Source: CG2-30-58-95 sp964618215 (lineage in GTDB: Bacteria; Chloroflexota; Anaerolineae; Anaerolineales; Villigracilaceae). From it: a DNA stretch of 64,000 nucleotides. Below are positions 39,215 to 48,575 of the stretch, in pieces. Below the pieces are notes generated by a model. It saw only the letters and a list, made by a program, of their open reading frames with translations, made no database searches and was not told the DNA's origin. The DNA lies in contig CAZTZE010000013.1 of the NCBI GenBank assembly GCA_964618215.1, positions 14,320-78,319 of the forward strand, given 5' to 3'. Made by a program: the position numbers and the translations under genes. Within the stretch, counting starts at the first letter, position 1. Every line of letters starts with the position of its first letter.

Positions 39215-41179
39215 ATGGACGATCAATCCCCGCGCGTCAGTGTTGTGATGTGTGTTTACAACGGCGAGAAATTCCTGCGTGAAGCAGTGGATAGTATTCT
39301 CAATCAAACCTTTACCGATTTTGAATTCATTATTATTGACGATGACTCCACTGATAGCACTGCTGAAATATTGGATGGTTATACTGATGCGCGTATTGTG
39401 CGCATCGAGAATGAGAAAAACATTGGACCATTTGCGTCTGCCAACAAAGGAATAGCGGTGGCTCGAGGAGAATTCATTGCAAGAATGGATGCGGATGATA
39501 TTGCCTTGTCCCAGCGCTTCGAGAAACAGGTTTGTTTCTTGAATGAGCATCCTGAGGTGGGAGTCTTAGGCTCCCAGATGATGACCACAGATGCAAAAGG
39601 GCAAGTCACAGGGGTTTATCGAGTGCCTCGAATACACGGGGCAATTCTGTGGAGGCTTTTTTGGGGTAATCCAATGGCACAGCCTACGGTCATGTTCCGA
39701 AAGAGGCTCCTAAGAGAACATGAAGGGTACGATGCTGCGCTTCGCGTCTCAGGAGACAAAGAACTATGGGCCCGGCTTATCCATAGGACCCGCTTTGCAA
39801 ACCTGGCTGAAAGCCTGCTGAAGTATCGCCGACATCAGCGTTCAATTTGGGCCAACCAGGCGGATGCAGCGCACAGGGTGAGCCTGGCAGTGGGCCGAAA
39901 ACTGGCATCCGAATATTTCGAAGAAGAAATATCAGAAGCAACCTGGAACTTACTCGACAAGTCACAAAATCCTCAGGCGATCTTGAATCTCGCCGAGATG
40001 GAACGCGTAGGGGCTATCATTCATCGGTTATACAATGCTGTGATATCCAGGGAGAACCTGAACCAGCAAGATTTGGACGAAATTCAAGAAGATATGATTC
40101 GCCGGATGCTTGCTGTCGGAAAAAGAGATGGGCGAGTTGCCATAGATGATGTGCCGCGCAGGTATTGGCAAACTGTTTTGCCTGGATCAATCCAGAAATT
40201 CGCTCGCTCTGTTGCGCACCCCAGGCGTACGTTTGCTCGATTGATAGGAAAGGATCGAATATCGAAACCTGAGACGCCAGAGGGTTCGAAGCCTTCCAAC
40301 ACAGTTGAACAACCAAAAGATAATGCTTCTGCCGTCTATGGTGAGAAACCGGAAGGAATTTCCATTGTTATCGTTTCTTACGAACGGCCAGGTGCTTTGA
40401 AAAGCTTATTAAAAAATCTGGCGAGGCAAGAATTAGAAGATATAGATACTGAACTGATTATCGTCAATAATTCGCCAAATGTACGAATAACCCCCTCCCG
40501 ATTCTCTGCAATGGGGCGGTTGTTGCGTAAATTCCCCGATCCCAAGGTTCTTAACTCGTCATATAATTGGGGGCCAGGAATTCGCTATGCTATCGCCACG
40601 GCCGCGCAGTACAAAACGATTTTGTTCTTCGATGATGATATCTACCCGGTTCACCCCTCGTTTATTGCAAAGATGTATCGCACCTTCGAAACCCTTCAGC
40701 CCACCGACATCCTGACCTGTTGGGCGGATTTGTGGGTGGAGTGGACCGACGACTATGTATCTATGGTCTCGATGGGGTTCATGACGCCGGAGATCACCGA
40801 GCTGACCGAATGCGATTATTGCGGCACAGGCATCAGCATGTTTAACAAGAGGATACTAATGCATTCCAATATGCTCGATATACCATTGGCGTATAAATTC
40901 GCGGATACGGCCTGGTTCCCCTGGATTCCTGCCCTTGTGCATGGAACCCGAAAATATTATTTTCCTTCGTTTGGGATGTTGCAATTCCATAAAGAACAGT
41001 ATCGAGCCTCGATTTCTCGACGTGATGGATATGAAAAATTCATTTTTACAGCTCGCAAGGCAATGCTTGATCGCGGCTATAAGCCTGTTCTCAGCAGGTC
41101 TCCATCCCAGCGATGGCGCGAAGGGTCACCTGAGCAATACGCTGCCCAAACTTTGCCAATTGTCACGTGGCCTTGGTAG
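39215..41179 (+). CDS. bifunctional protein with two GT-A glycosyltransferase domains
   Basis: A 654 aa protein. Domain 1 (about 7-250) is a classic GT2: RVSVVMCVYNGEKFLREAVD, IIDDDSTDSTAE and the metal site ARMDADDIA. A linker of about 100 residues, partly charged and low in structure, follows. Domain 2 (about 385-640) starts ISIVIVSYERPGALKSLLKN and has its own acidic triad in ILFFDDDIYPVHPSF, more like chondroitin/GNT-I-type GT-A enzymes. Fusions of this kind can add two sugars in sequence or build a disaccharide repeat. The order of catalysis is unknown. Confidence 0.85.
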   Translation: MDDQSPRVSVVMCVYNGEKFLREAVDSILNQTFTDFEFIIIDDDSTDSTAEILDGYTDARIVRIENEKNIGPFASANKGIAVARGEFIARMDADDIALSQRFEKQVCFLNEHPEVGVLGSQMMTTDAKGQVTGVYRVPRIHGAILWRLFWGNPMAQPTVMFRKRLLREHEGYDAALRVSGDKELWARLIHRTRFANLAESLLKYRRHQRSIWANQADAAHRVSLAVGRKLASEYFEEEISEATWNLLDKSQNPQAILNLAEMERVGAIIHRLYNAVISRENLNQQDLDEIQEDMIRRMLAVGKRDGRVAIDDVPRRYWQTVLPGSIQKFARSVAHPRRTFARLIGKDRISKPETPEGSKPSNTVEQPKDNASAVYGEKPEGISIVIVSYERPGALKSLLKNLARQELEDIDTELIIVNNSPNVRITPSRFSAMGRLLRKFPDPKVLNSSYNWGPGIRYAIATAAQYKTILFFDDDIYPVHPSFIAKMYRTFETLQPTDILTCWADLWVEWTDDYVSMVSMGFMTPEITELTECDYCGTGISMFNKRILMHSNMLDIPLAYKFADTAWFPWIPALVHGTRKYYFPSFGMLQFHKEQYRASISRRDGYEKFIFTARKAMLDRGYKPVLSRSPSQRWREGSPEQYAAQTLPIVTWPW

Positions 41180-41188
41180 GAGATAAAT

Positions 41189-42568
41189 GTGGTAAGTATC
41201 TTTCAAACAGACTGGTTGGCGTCGAACCCTGTTTTTTATAACGAGAAAACGGGAAAAGCGAGTCATAATATCAATGATGTGATTGACTATGCCAATATCG
41301 AGTTTGATCCAGAAGGCTTTAATAATTACCTTGACTTTGGCTACTCGGTTTTCGAGCAGACTCCGGTCAGGCACGTCAAGTTTTTGCGCCATTCCTCCAG
41401 GCTGTGGGCAGATGAACAGGGCACGTTGAGTGTCGAGTATCTCGATGACCCGGTCGAGCAGTGGCTGGGCTACCGCTTGTCCGAAGAGGATATCATTGAC
41501 CTGATCAGAGATAGAGTTCAGGAACAGGAGCACTCGGTCGAGGGAGAGATTGTCATTCCAACCAGCGGCGGCTATGACTCCCGCCTACTTAACTGGTGCA
41601 TAGAAGACAAATCCAGGGTCCGTTCCTTTACTTATGGCGTATCCGAGAACCAGTCTGAGTATTACGAAGTGGTGTACGCCCGACGACTTTCCGAACTCCT
41701 GGGTACGCGCTGGGAGCAGATTCCACTGGGCGACTTTCACCAGTACTTTGACGATTGGGACAGGCTTTTCGGTGTTTCGACCCATGCGCACGGGATGTAC
41801 CATTTCGAGTTTTACCACAAGATTCTGCCAAAAGTCGAGGGAGGCAACCCCTTTCTAAGTGGTATTATTGGGGATGCTTGGGCAGGGAGTGTAAACATTG
41901 CTCCGCTTGAAAAGAGCACCGATGTAAGACGACTCGGCTATGCCCATGGTATCCAGGCAGATTCTACGCAAAGTGAATTTACAGTTGATCACCCTTTGCT
42001 CTCGAACTATTGGGGAACGCAAAGAGGCCGCCTGGAAGACACTCGTCTGCGTGTCGTGGAAGCGATGCGCTTCAAGATCATTCTTTTGTGCTATCTAAGG
42101 AACGTCCCCGAACATTTCGGTTTTAAGTGGGGGTCGCCGTTTCTGGATGTGGATCTGGCCATGGCTATGCTTAATCTGCCGGCAGAACGTAAGCGTGACC
42201 GCGTCTGGCAGAAAGAGTTCTTCCAAAAGGTTGGGCTCGGTTTGGAATCAATGAATCTACAGGCGACATACCAGAGCACGTTGAACTTGCAAGGATTACG
42301 CAGGATACCTGTCAAGCCGCTAGATGTGAACTTACTAGAAGAGGTGATAAAACCGCATTATGTGGAATGGATCAACCGAACTTTACTGAATCAGTCCTTT
42401 GATTGGACAGAGAGGCTTCTAGGCAGACTGCTTCATGTTCGTAAAGTGGGAGGAGCGCTCAGGAGGCTGGGCTTTACGGATAAAGTAAGCAGACAGAATG
42501 AAGCATACAATGCCTATCTTGTTTTGCTGCCCGTTGAAAAACTGCTGCGAAGGCGGAACCAAGAATGA
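41189..42568 (+). CDS. asparagine synthase-like PP-loop protein without glutaminase
   Basis: A 459 aa protein with the ATP pyrophosphatase PP-loop PTSGGYDSRLL (SGGYDS at 126-131) and following helices as in the synthetase half of AsnB. The N-terminal glutaminase is missing: the protein begins MVSIFQTDWL with no Cys2. GTG 41189 is supported by TAGGAGAT immediately upstream; the overlapping ATG gives a two-codon frame. Related stand-alone proteins occur in polysaccharide loci and may activate a carboxylate as an adenylate for amide formation. It overlaps the next gene by ATGA. Function is inferred; ammonia or an amine could come from another protein. Confidence 0.75.
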   Translation: MVSIFQTDWLASNPVFYNEKTGKASHNINDVIDYANIEFDPEGFNNYLDFGYSVFEQTPVRHVKFLRHSSRLWADEQGTLSVEYLDDPVEQWLGYRLSEEDIIDLIRDRVQEQEHSVEGEIVIPTSGGYDSRLLNWCIEDKSRVRSFTYGVSENQSEYYEVVYARRLSELLGTRWEQIPLGDFHQYFDDWDRLFGVSTHAHGMYHFEFYHKILPKVEGGNPFLSGIIGDAWAGSVNIAPLEKSTDVRRLGYAHGIQADSTQSEFTVDHPLLSNYWGTQRGRLEDTRLRVVEAMRFKIILLCYLRNVPEHFGFKWGSPFLDVDLAMAMLNLPAERKRDRVWQKEFFQKVGLGLESMNLQATYQSTLNLQGLRRIPVKPLDVNLLEEVIKPHYVEWINRTLLNQSFDWTERLLGRLLHVRKVGGALRRLGFTDKVSRQNEAYNAYLVLLPVEKLLRRRNQE

Positions 42569-43569
42569 CTTTCAATAGAAGGAGCCTCAAGTACCTTAAG
42601 CCTTCCCGGCGGGCGATTCAACAAGAGTTGGAGGCGATCAGAACTCATCTTCACATGAAACAGCTCAAGTCACTGGTCATTACAAAGGAGCAGTTTATTG
42701 ACGGCGTCAAGACCGCTGTAGAAAATGAAGGCGCCTACGGCGCCGGACGTCTTGGCGCAGGAGAGGAATACTGGATGTATTACGCCCTACTGCGTCAACA
42801 GGGCAAAGACTCTCAAGCACGAAGGCTGGAAACGGAATTACCTCATTGCTTCATGAACCAGACTGGCCTGTTTCCTGCCACTGCTCAGTTCATCCAGGAA
42901 TATAACCAGTTCTATGTTGGACACTTGCAAACATTAGATTGCATTGGGTTGTGCTATGGGCAGTGGGAACTCCCACTCGTACGCGCATACAGGCTGGATC
43001 AGAAGGCCCGACTGGTTCATTACTCTCAACAGGAGCCTGATCGCTCCTCTCCAAGCCGCGAGGGGTTGTGCTATTTGCCCTTATTCGCCGGCAAGAAGGT
43101 GCTGATCATCTGTCCGTTTGGCACTCTTCTAGCCCAGCGCGCCAACAAGGAGACCTTCGAGGCTGTATGGGCAAAGACCGGCAAGAAGTGGTTCTACCCA
43201 GCCAATGTTGATGCTCTTGAGTTCCCCTACGGGTTTGCATTGGAAACCCAACAGCGGTATGGAACGGTGTTGAGACTCTTCGAGAACATTGCCGAGGAGA
43301 TATCTTGTCGGGACTTCGATGTTGCTCTCGTGGCAGCAGCCGGTTTGGGTAATCCAATTGTCTCTCACGTGCGCAGCATGGGTAAGGTTGCTATCTATTT
43401 GGGCGGTCATCTCCAGATCCTATTTGGAGTTTTGGGCAAACGTTGGCGGGATCGCAGGGATTGGCAGGAAAGGTATTTCAATGCCCGCTGGATCGATATG
43501 CCAGATGCCTGGAAACCGAAAGAACTGGTGCAAGGTGTGAAAGTATGTGATGACGGTGCGTATTGGTAA
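42565..43569 (+). CDS. possible GT-D-fold glycosyltransferase (DUF1792-like)
   Basis: A 334 aa protein. YGAGRLGAGEEYW (residues 58-70) resembles the RxGDGE nucleotide-binding signature of the GT-D/DUF1792 family. Later stretches VLIICPFGTLLAQRANKETF and FDVALVAAAGLGNPIVSHVR then YLGGHLQILFGVLGKRW are characteristic of proteins that share this fold. It is coupled by ATGA to the PP-loop protein upstream, so the two may act on the same substrate. The match is by motif only and may be to a sister family. Confidence 0.6.
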   Translation: MTFNRRSLKYLKPSRRAIQQELEAIRTHLHMKQLKSLVITKEQFIDGVKTAVENEGAYGAGRLGAGEEYWMYYALLRQQGKDSQARRLETELPHCFMNQTGLFPATAQFIQEYNQFYVGHLQTLDCIGLCYGQWELPLVRAYRLDQKARLVHYSQQEPDRSSPSREGLCYLPLFAGKKVLIICPFGTLLAQRANKETFEAVWAKTGKKWFYPANVDALEFPYGFALETQQRYGTVLRLFENIAEEISCRDFDVALVAAAGLGNPIVSHVRSMGKVAIYLGGHLQILFGVLGKRWRDRRDWQERYFNARWIDMPDAWKPKELVQGVKVCDDGAYW

Positions 43570-43589
43570 TGGCGCGGAAAATGATGTAA

Positions 43590-44528
43590 ATGTATCCTAC
43601 CCCTGTCGCTGTTTTTCTCTATAACCGTCCCGACCATGCCCGCCAGTTACTTGACTCCCTGCTCAATTGCACAAGGCTGGAAGAGTGTGGTGTATATCTC
43701 TTTTGCGATGGCGTAAAAAAGCCTGAACACGCGGCGGGGGTGCAGGCCGCTCGTGCAGTGGCGCGAGAATTTGCCTCGCGCTTACAGGCAAGGGTGATCG
43801 AGCGCGAACAAAACTTGGGATTAGCGCGTTCCATCGTCAGCGGCGTCACAGAGTTGTGTGAACAGCATGGCCGCGTCATCGTGCTGGAAGACGACTTCAT
43901 CCTGCATCCGTTCTTTATAGATTTCATGCTCCAATCCCTTGACCGCTATGTGGATGATGAACGCGTGGCACAGGTGGCTGGCTTTACCTTTCCCATCCAT
44001 ACTCTAGAAAAACCCGATGCTTTTTTCCTACCTCTTATAACCTCATGGGGCTGGGCTACGTGGCACAGGGCGTGGAAATTGTTCTCGTGGGATATGCGCT
44101 CTGCGCTGGAAATGTTGGACGCCGACCCTCAACTCCGCACGCGCTTTGATCTGGATGGCGCGTACGCGTTTGCAGATATATTGCGCGGCGCGGCAGAAGG
44201 TCATTTGGATTCGTGGGCTATTCGCTGGTATTGGCAAACCTTTTCGGCGAATAAACTCACGCTCTATCCGCGCCGATCATTGGTTTGGCAAAACGGATTT
44301 GATGAAACAGCCACAAACACAAAAGGGGCATGGCATGGCATGCAAGCGCCGTTAAATAGATTTATACAAAAACAATGGGCTTATCCCATCTTATTTCCAA
44401 GCTCAGTGCAATCTGATGAAATCGCCTTTGAGAATCTCGAGAACTTTTTACGACGCGGACCATCGCGCACGCCTCTATCGCGCTTAAAAGGAATGTTGAA
44501 AAGCGTGTTGGCCTGGCTGGTAAAATAG
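43590..44528 (+). CDS. glycosyltransferase, GT2/GNT-I-like
   Basis: A 312 aa GT-A-type protein. PTPVAVFLYNRPDHARQLLD opens the domain and RVIVLEDDFILHPFFIDFML holds the acidic metal-binding triad in the EDD form typical of GNT-I-like transferases. SWGWATWHRAWKLFSWD, near the middle, is a well conserved motif of this bacterial subgroup. The gene lies 20 bases after the GT-D-like gene. The following 124-base spacer has only an A/T-rich CATAAT stretch, a weak promoter possibility. Confidence 0.82.
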   Translation: MYPTPVAVFLYNRPDHARQLLDSLLNCTRLEECGVYLFCDGVKKPEHAAGVQAARAVAREFASRLQARVIEREQNLGLARSIVSGVTELCEQHGRVIVLEDDFILHPFFIDFMLQSLDRYVDDERVAQVAGFTFPIHTLEKPDAFFLPLITSWGWATWHRAWKLFSWDMRSALEMLDADPQLRTRFDLDGAYAFADILRGAAEGHLDSWAIRWYWQTFSANKLTLYPRRSLVWQNGFDETATNTKGAWHGMQAPLNRFIQKQWAYPILFPSSVQSDEIAFENLENFLRRGPSRTPLSRLKGMLKSVLAWLVK

Positions 44529-44652
44529 GCTTTGGTAGAGAATTTTCGCCGCATGGCGACGCTTGCTTCTACAGATGTGCCGTCCGGTGTACTTTATCGA
44601 AATGACATTGCCCCTATCATAATTCCCTTAGATTGATTGGAGAATTTTTAGA

Positions 44653-45606
44653 ATGTTCCCTGCATCCCTTCTTAAGAAACTTGCTTCTCCCCTAACAAGC
44701 CATCTTTCTCAAATGGAATCCCGATTGCTAAAGGAGACTGAACAAAACCGTATCCTTGCGGCGCAACCGCTCATTCAAAACATAAAGAAAATGGGGGCGC
44801 TTGATTGCCTTGCCGATGCGGAGTTCAAAGTGTTTTCACAATGGGGAGAAGATGGAATCATACAGTACTTAATATCAAAAACCGCCATAAAAAAAAAGGT
44901 GTTTGTAGAGTTTGGCGTTGAGAATTACAGCGAATCAAACACCCGCTTTTTGTTGGTAAACGACAATTGGACAGGCTTGGTGATCGATTCTAACCCGGAA
45001 TATATTAAACACATACGCTCACAAGAATACTATTGGAAATATGATTTGACAGCCGTTTGTGGTTTTGTTACAGTGGATAATATCAACGATTTGATAAAGA
45101 ATGCTGGTGTAACAGGATCCATAGGAATATTAAGCATTGATATTGACGGAAATGATTATTGGATATGGGATACAATATCAGTGGTATCTCCTCAAATCGT
45201 CATTGTTGAGTACAACAGTTCATTTGGAAATCAGCGTGCAGTAACAATACCTTATCAGCCTGATTTTAATCGGGAGAAGGCGCATTTTTCTCATCTATAT
45301 TGGGGAGCATCTTTGGCGGCATTTTGTCGTTTGGCATCTCAAAAAGGTTATATCTATGTGGGGTCAAATTCTGCAGGCTCAAATGCATTTTTTGTTCATA
45401 AAGACTCATTAAGCAATATCAAAGAGTGTGATTTTCAGAAATACTTCAGTCAGAGTAAATTTAGAGACTCAAGAGATGAGAATGGCAATTTGGCCTTTGT
45501 CTCCGGCCAAAATAAGTTAGAGATGATCAAAAACATGCAATTGCTTGATCTTGAAGCCAATCAAATTATGCAAATAAAAGATATTTACCAAAAATTCGAT
45601 GAATAG
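44653..45606 (+). CDS. FkbM-like methyltransferase
   Basis: A 317 aa AT-rich gene. VFVEFGVENYSESNTRFLLV with WTGLVIDSNPEYIKHI forms the SAM-binding region of FkbM-type O-methyltransferases. ILSIDIDGNDYWIWDTIS is the later acidic motif; family members usually have DVEG or DIDGxD here. The N-terminal 60 residues are helical. A nine-A run occurs at 44889-44897. Strong AT bias compared with its neighbours suggests separate origin. It overlaps the next methyltransferase by eight bases. A role in O-methylating a sugar is inferred. Confidence 0.78.
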   Translation: MFPASLLKKLASPLTSHLSQMESRLLKETEQNRILAAQPLIQNIKKMGALDCLADAEFKVFSQWGEDGIIQYLISKTAIKKKVFVEFGVENYSESNTRFLLVNDNWTGLVIDSNPEYIKHIRSQEYYWKYDLTAVCGFVTVDNINDLIKNAGVTGSIGILSIDIDGNDYWIWDTISVVSPQIVIVEYNSSFGNQRAVTIPYQPDFNREKAHFSHLYWGASLAAFCRLASQKGYIYVGSNSAGSNAFFVHKDSLSNIKECDFQKYFSQSKFRDSRDENGNLAFVSGQNKLEMIKNMQLLDLEANQIMQIKDIYQKFDE

Positions 45607-46459
45607 ATCATTAATCACGTGGGAACAAGCCGTGCTCTGGTTGCGCGGCCAGCCAGAACAACAAGAGTTGGTACGCGCCTGTTATTATGATGACCCATTG
45701 CTCGAAGCGGCGGAGCGCTTTGAGGCCAGCAAAGAATGGCAAGCCACGCGCGAAATTCTGCCGCACATTACAGGCCACGCGCTTGATCTCGGTGCCGGGC
45801 GCGGCATCAGCAGTTACGCGCTGGCAAAGGCCGGGTGGCAGGTCACAGCCCTCGAACCGGATCCCAGCCCCATTGTCGGGAGAGAGGCGATACACGCGCT
45901 CGCAGAGCAAAGCAACCTTCCCATTCATCCACTGGCTGGGCACGCGGAAAATATCCCGTGCGTTGATTCGCAATTCGATCTCGTGTATGGCCGCCAGGTC
46001 ATGCACCACGCGCACAATCTAAAAACTATGTGCAATGAGATTGCACGAGTGCTAAAGTCTGGCGGCGCTTTCATTGCCACACGCGAACATGTCATCAGCA
46101 AAAAAGAAGATCTGCTTACTTTTCTCGACAGCCATCCCCTGCATCATCTCTATGGCGGGGAAAATGCTTATCTGCTGGATGAGTACCTGTTTGCCATTCG
46201 CGCCAGCGGCTTGCGCGTTCAAAAAGTCTTTGGCCCGTATGATTCGGTCATTAACTATTTTCCAACACCCGAAGAACAATTGCTTTTCCACACTTTCTCT
46301 CCGGTTCGTCGCATTTTCGGTAAAAAGATTGCGTCGGATTTGATGCATAACGTCCTGGCCGAAAAGATTTTCGTTCACACTATGCTCAAGCAGTTGGCAT
46401 CCCTGCGCGATAAGACGCCTGGTAGACTTTATACATTTTTGGCGGTTAAACTGAAATGA
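45599..46459 (+). CDS. SAM-dependent methyltransferase
   Basis: A 286 aa class I methyltransferase. The SAM loop ALDLGAGRGISSYALAKAGW begins near residue 62, with the acidic end at VTALEPDPS. FDLVYGRQVMHHAHNLKTMC is motif IV, with His-His in place of the common Glu-His. VLKSGGAFIATREHVIS is motif VI. It overlaps the FkbM-like gene and is coupled by ATGA to the epimerase gene, forming a tight modification operon. Substrate is not predictable. Confidence 0.83.
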   Translation: MNRSLITWEQAVLWLRGQPEQQELVRACYYDDPLLEAAERFEASKEWQATREILPHITGHALDLGAGRGISSYALAKAGWQVTALEPDPSPIVGREAIHALAEQSNLPIHPLAGHAENIPCVDSQFDLVYGRQVMHHAHNLKTMCNEIARVLKSGGAFIATREHVISKKEDLLTFLDSHPLHHLYGGENAYLLDEYLFAIRASGLRVQKVFGPYDSVINYFPTPEEQLLFHTFSPVRRIFGKKIASDLMHNVLAEKIFVHTMLKQLASLRDKTPGRLYTFLAVKLK

Positions 46460-47382
46460 GAGACATGGAAAGTATTCTCATCACAGGCGTTTCCGGCTTT
46501 CTCGGCCGCGTCATCGCCCGCCACTTTGCCCGCCAGGGATGTGCCGTCTTTGGCGTAGACCGCGCCTCTGTCGAAAACGCTCCGATTGCTGACCTGAAAG
46601 CCTACTCCGCCCTGACTCTGCCCGAACCCTGCTTTGAGTCTCTGTTGGCCGAATGGCAACCGCAAGCCATAATCCACTGCGCTGGGCGGGCCTCCGTGCC
46701 ACAATCCATGCAAAACCCGGCAGAAGATTATCAGCAAGGCCCCGTGCTCACCTTTTTTGTTCTCGATGCGCTCCGGCGGGTTGTCCCTGAGTGTGCCTTC
46801 CTTCTGCTTTCCAGCGCCGCCGTTTATGGCAATCCCGCCCACCTTCCAGTCAGCGAAGATGATTCTCCCGCGCCCATTTCAGCCTATGGTTTTCACAAAT
46901 GGCAAAGCGAACTGATATGTCAGGAATTTGCATCACTTTACGGGCTAAAAACCGCTTCCGCGCGTGTTTTCTCTGCCTATGGTCCCGGCCTGCGCCGCCA
47001 AGTGATGTGGGATTTGGCCTACAAAGCCCTTACCCAAAAAGAGATACTACTTCAGGGAACTGGTCAAGAAAGCCGCGATTTTATCCACGCCCACGATATT
47101 GCCCTTGCGCTAGAAATGATCCTGGCACACGCCCCTATGCAAGGCGAAGCCTATAATGTTGCCAACGGCGAACAAATCACCATTTCTGTGCTAGCCTTCA
47201 TGATTCTAAATGCCCTCGGCCTCGATTTACTCGTGCGCGCCTCTGGTTTAGCCCAACCCGGCACGCCGCTTAACTGGCAGGCGGATATTTCCCGTCTTTC
47301 TGCACTTGACTACGCCCCAAAAATCCCACTCGAAGAAGGTATCCGCTCCTTCACGGCCTGGTGCCGCGAGGAAATCGAATGA
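46456..47382 (+). CDS. NAD-dependent epimerase/dehydratase
   Basis: A 308 aa extended SDR. The NAD-binding motif TGVSGFLG is at 10-17, HCAGRASVPQSM follows the fourth strand, the active-site Ser is in LLSSAAVYG and the Tyr-Lys pair in AYGFHKWQSE near 145. This is the nucleotide-sugar epimerase/dehydratase family (GalE/RmlB superfamily), a likely supplier of an unusual NDP-sugar. ATG 46456 overlaps the preceding stop; ATG 46465 is also possible. The reaction (4-epimerisation, 4,6-dehydration or reduction) cannot be decided from motifs. Confidence 0.88.
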   Translation: MRDMESILITGVSGFLGRVIARHFARQGCAVFGVDRASVENAPIADLKAYSALTLPEPCFESLLAEWQPQAIIHCAGRASVPQSMQNPAEDYQQGPVLTFFVLDALRRVVPECAFLLLSSAAVYGNPAHLPVSEDDSPAPISAYGFHKWQSELICQEFASLYGLKTASARVFSAYGPGLRRQVMWDLAYKALTQKEILLQGTGQESRDFIHAHDIALALEMILAHAPMQGEAYNVANGEQITISVLAFMILNALGLDLLVRASGLAQPGTPLNWQADISRLSALDYAPKIPLEEGIRSFTAWCREEIE

Positions 47383-48566
47383 CCATGCCGCGCCGCATTG
47401 CTTTTTTTATCTACCTCGATGCCCTGTGGACGGGCGGGCTTTCGTATTATGAAAACCTGTTCCGCGCCCTGCGCGCTGTCATCTCTCCGGCCGACTACAC
47501 CCTGCTTGGCCTGATTCCACAACGCGATCCTCTTTACGAACCCCTCTTGGCCTATTTGGATGAAGTTCACGTTCTCCCCGCGCCCTCGCTCCTCGACCTC
47601 GCCACCGAAAAAATTCTCTACCGGTTATCCCCTTCAACCCGCGCCCTGTTTCCGTTCGAACCAGCCTTATCGAAACAAGCCCGCCAGGCAAAGACGGATG
47701 TCCTGTTCCTGAAAAGCGACCCTGGCTCTCATTTTCGCGTCCCCACTTTGGCCTGGTTTCCCGACTTCCAATACCTGTACTACCCTCAAATGTTTTCCCC
47801 CGCAGAAACCGCCGCGTTGGAAAATGTCATCAAAGGCATGGCAAAACATTCCAGCCGCGTCATTCTCAGCAGTCAGGCCATGAAACAGGTTTTCGCGCAG
47901 GTCGCTCCGAGTTTTCTGCACAAAGTCCGCGTTTTGTCATTTGTCTCTTTTGTGGATGAATCTGTTTATGCTCAAAACCCGCGTCAGGTCTGTGACGAAT
48001 ACCACCTACCTGAAAAGTTTTTCTACCTGCCCAACCAGTTTTGGAAACACAAAAATCATGCTCTTGCGCTCGATGCCCTCACCCTGGCTCGCCGCCAAAA
48101 TCCCAATGTCACCATAGTCTCCACCGGCATGTTTTCAGACTATCGCAATCCGCGTTATTCGTCCGAACTGCTGGCCGAAGTCTCTCGCTCTGGAAACCGG
48201 GAGCATTTTATCTTCCTTGGGCTGATTCCGCGCGAACATCTTTTCGCTCTCATGCGCCAATCGCTGGCCGTAATTCAACCCTCGCTGTTCGAAGGCTGGA
48301 GCGCCATCGTGGAAGAAGTGAAATCGCTCGGAAAAACCATCCTGCTTTCAGATCTGCCCGTTCACCGCGAACAAAACCCGCCCTCGGTCGAATACTTCAA
48401 CCCCATTGACGCCGCATCGCTGGCCGAAAAAATGCTCTGCCTCTACGCCACCCACTCCCCCGGCCCCGAACTGGAACTGGAACGACTGGCCTGCCAGAAC
48501 TTTGCACCCCGTCTGCGCCAGTTTGGCGAAACCTTTCTCGAAATTGTTGCTGAAACAACCCAATAA
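47379..48566 (+). CDS. glycosyltransferase family 4
   Basis: A 395 aa GT-B retaining transferase beginning MTMPRRIAFFIYLDALWTGG with the Gly-rich loop GGLSYYENLFRAL. The donor half has YLPNQFWKHKNHALALDALT and FLGLIPREHLFALMRQSLAV. The catalytic Glu lie in QPSLFEGWSAIVEEVKSLGK, a clear EX7E. ATG 47379 overlaps the epimerase stop in an ATGA junction. Part of the run of assembly transferases in this region; sugar unknown. Confidence 0.88.
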   Translation: MTMPRRIAFFIYLDALWTGGLSYYENLFRALRAVISPADYTLLGLIPQRDPLYEPLLAYLDEVHVLPAPSLLDLATEKILYRLSPSTRALFPFEPALSKQARQAKTDVLFLKSDPGSHFRVPTLAWFPDFQYLYYPQMFSPAETAALENVIKGMAKHSSRVILSSQAMKQVFAQVAPSFLHKVRVLSFVSFVDESVYAQNPRQVCDEYHLPEKFFYLPNQFWKHKNHALALDALTLARRQNPNVTIVSTGMFSDYRNPRYSSELLAEVSRSGNREHFIFLGLIPREHLFALMRQSLAVIQPSLFEGWSAIVEEVKSLGKTILLSDLPVHREQNPPSVEYFNPIDAASLAEKMLCLYATHSPGPELELERLACQNFAPRLRQFGETFLEIVAETTQ

Positions 48567-48575
48567 CCCGCAAAC

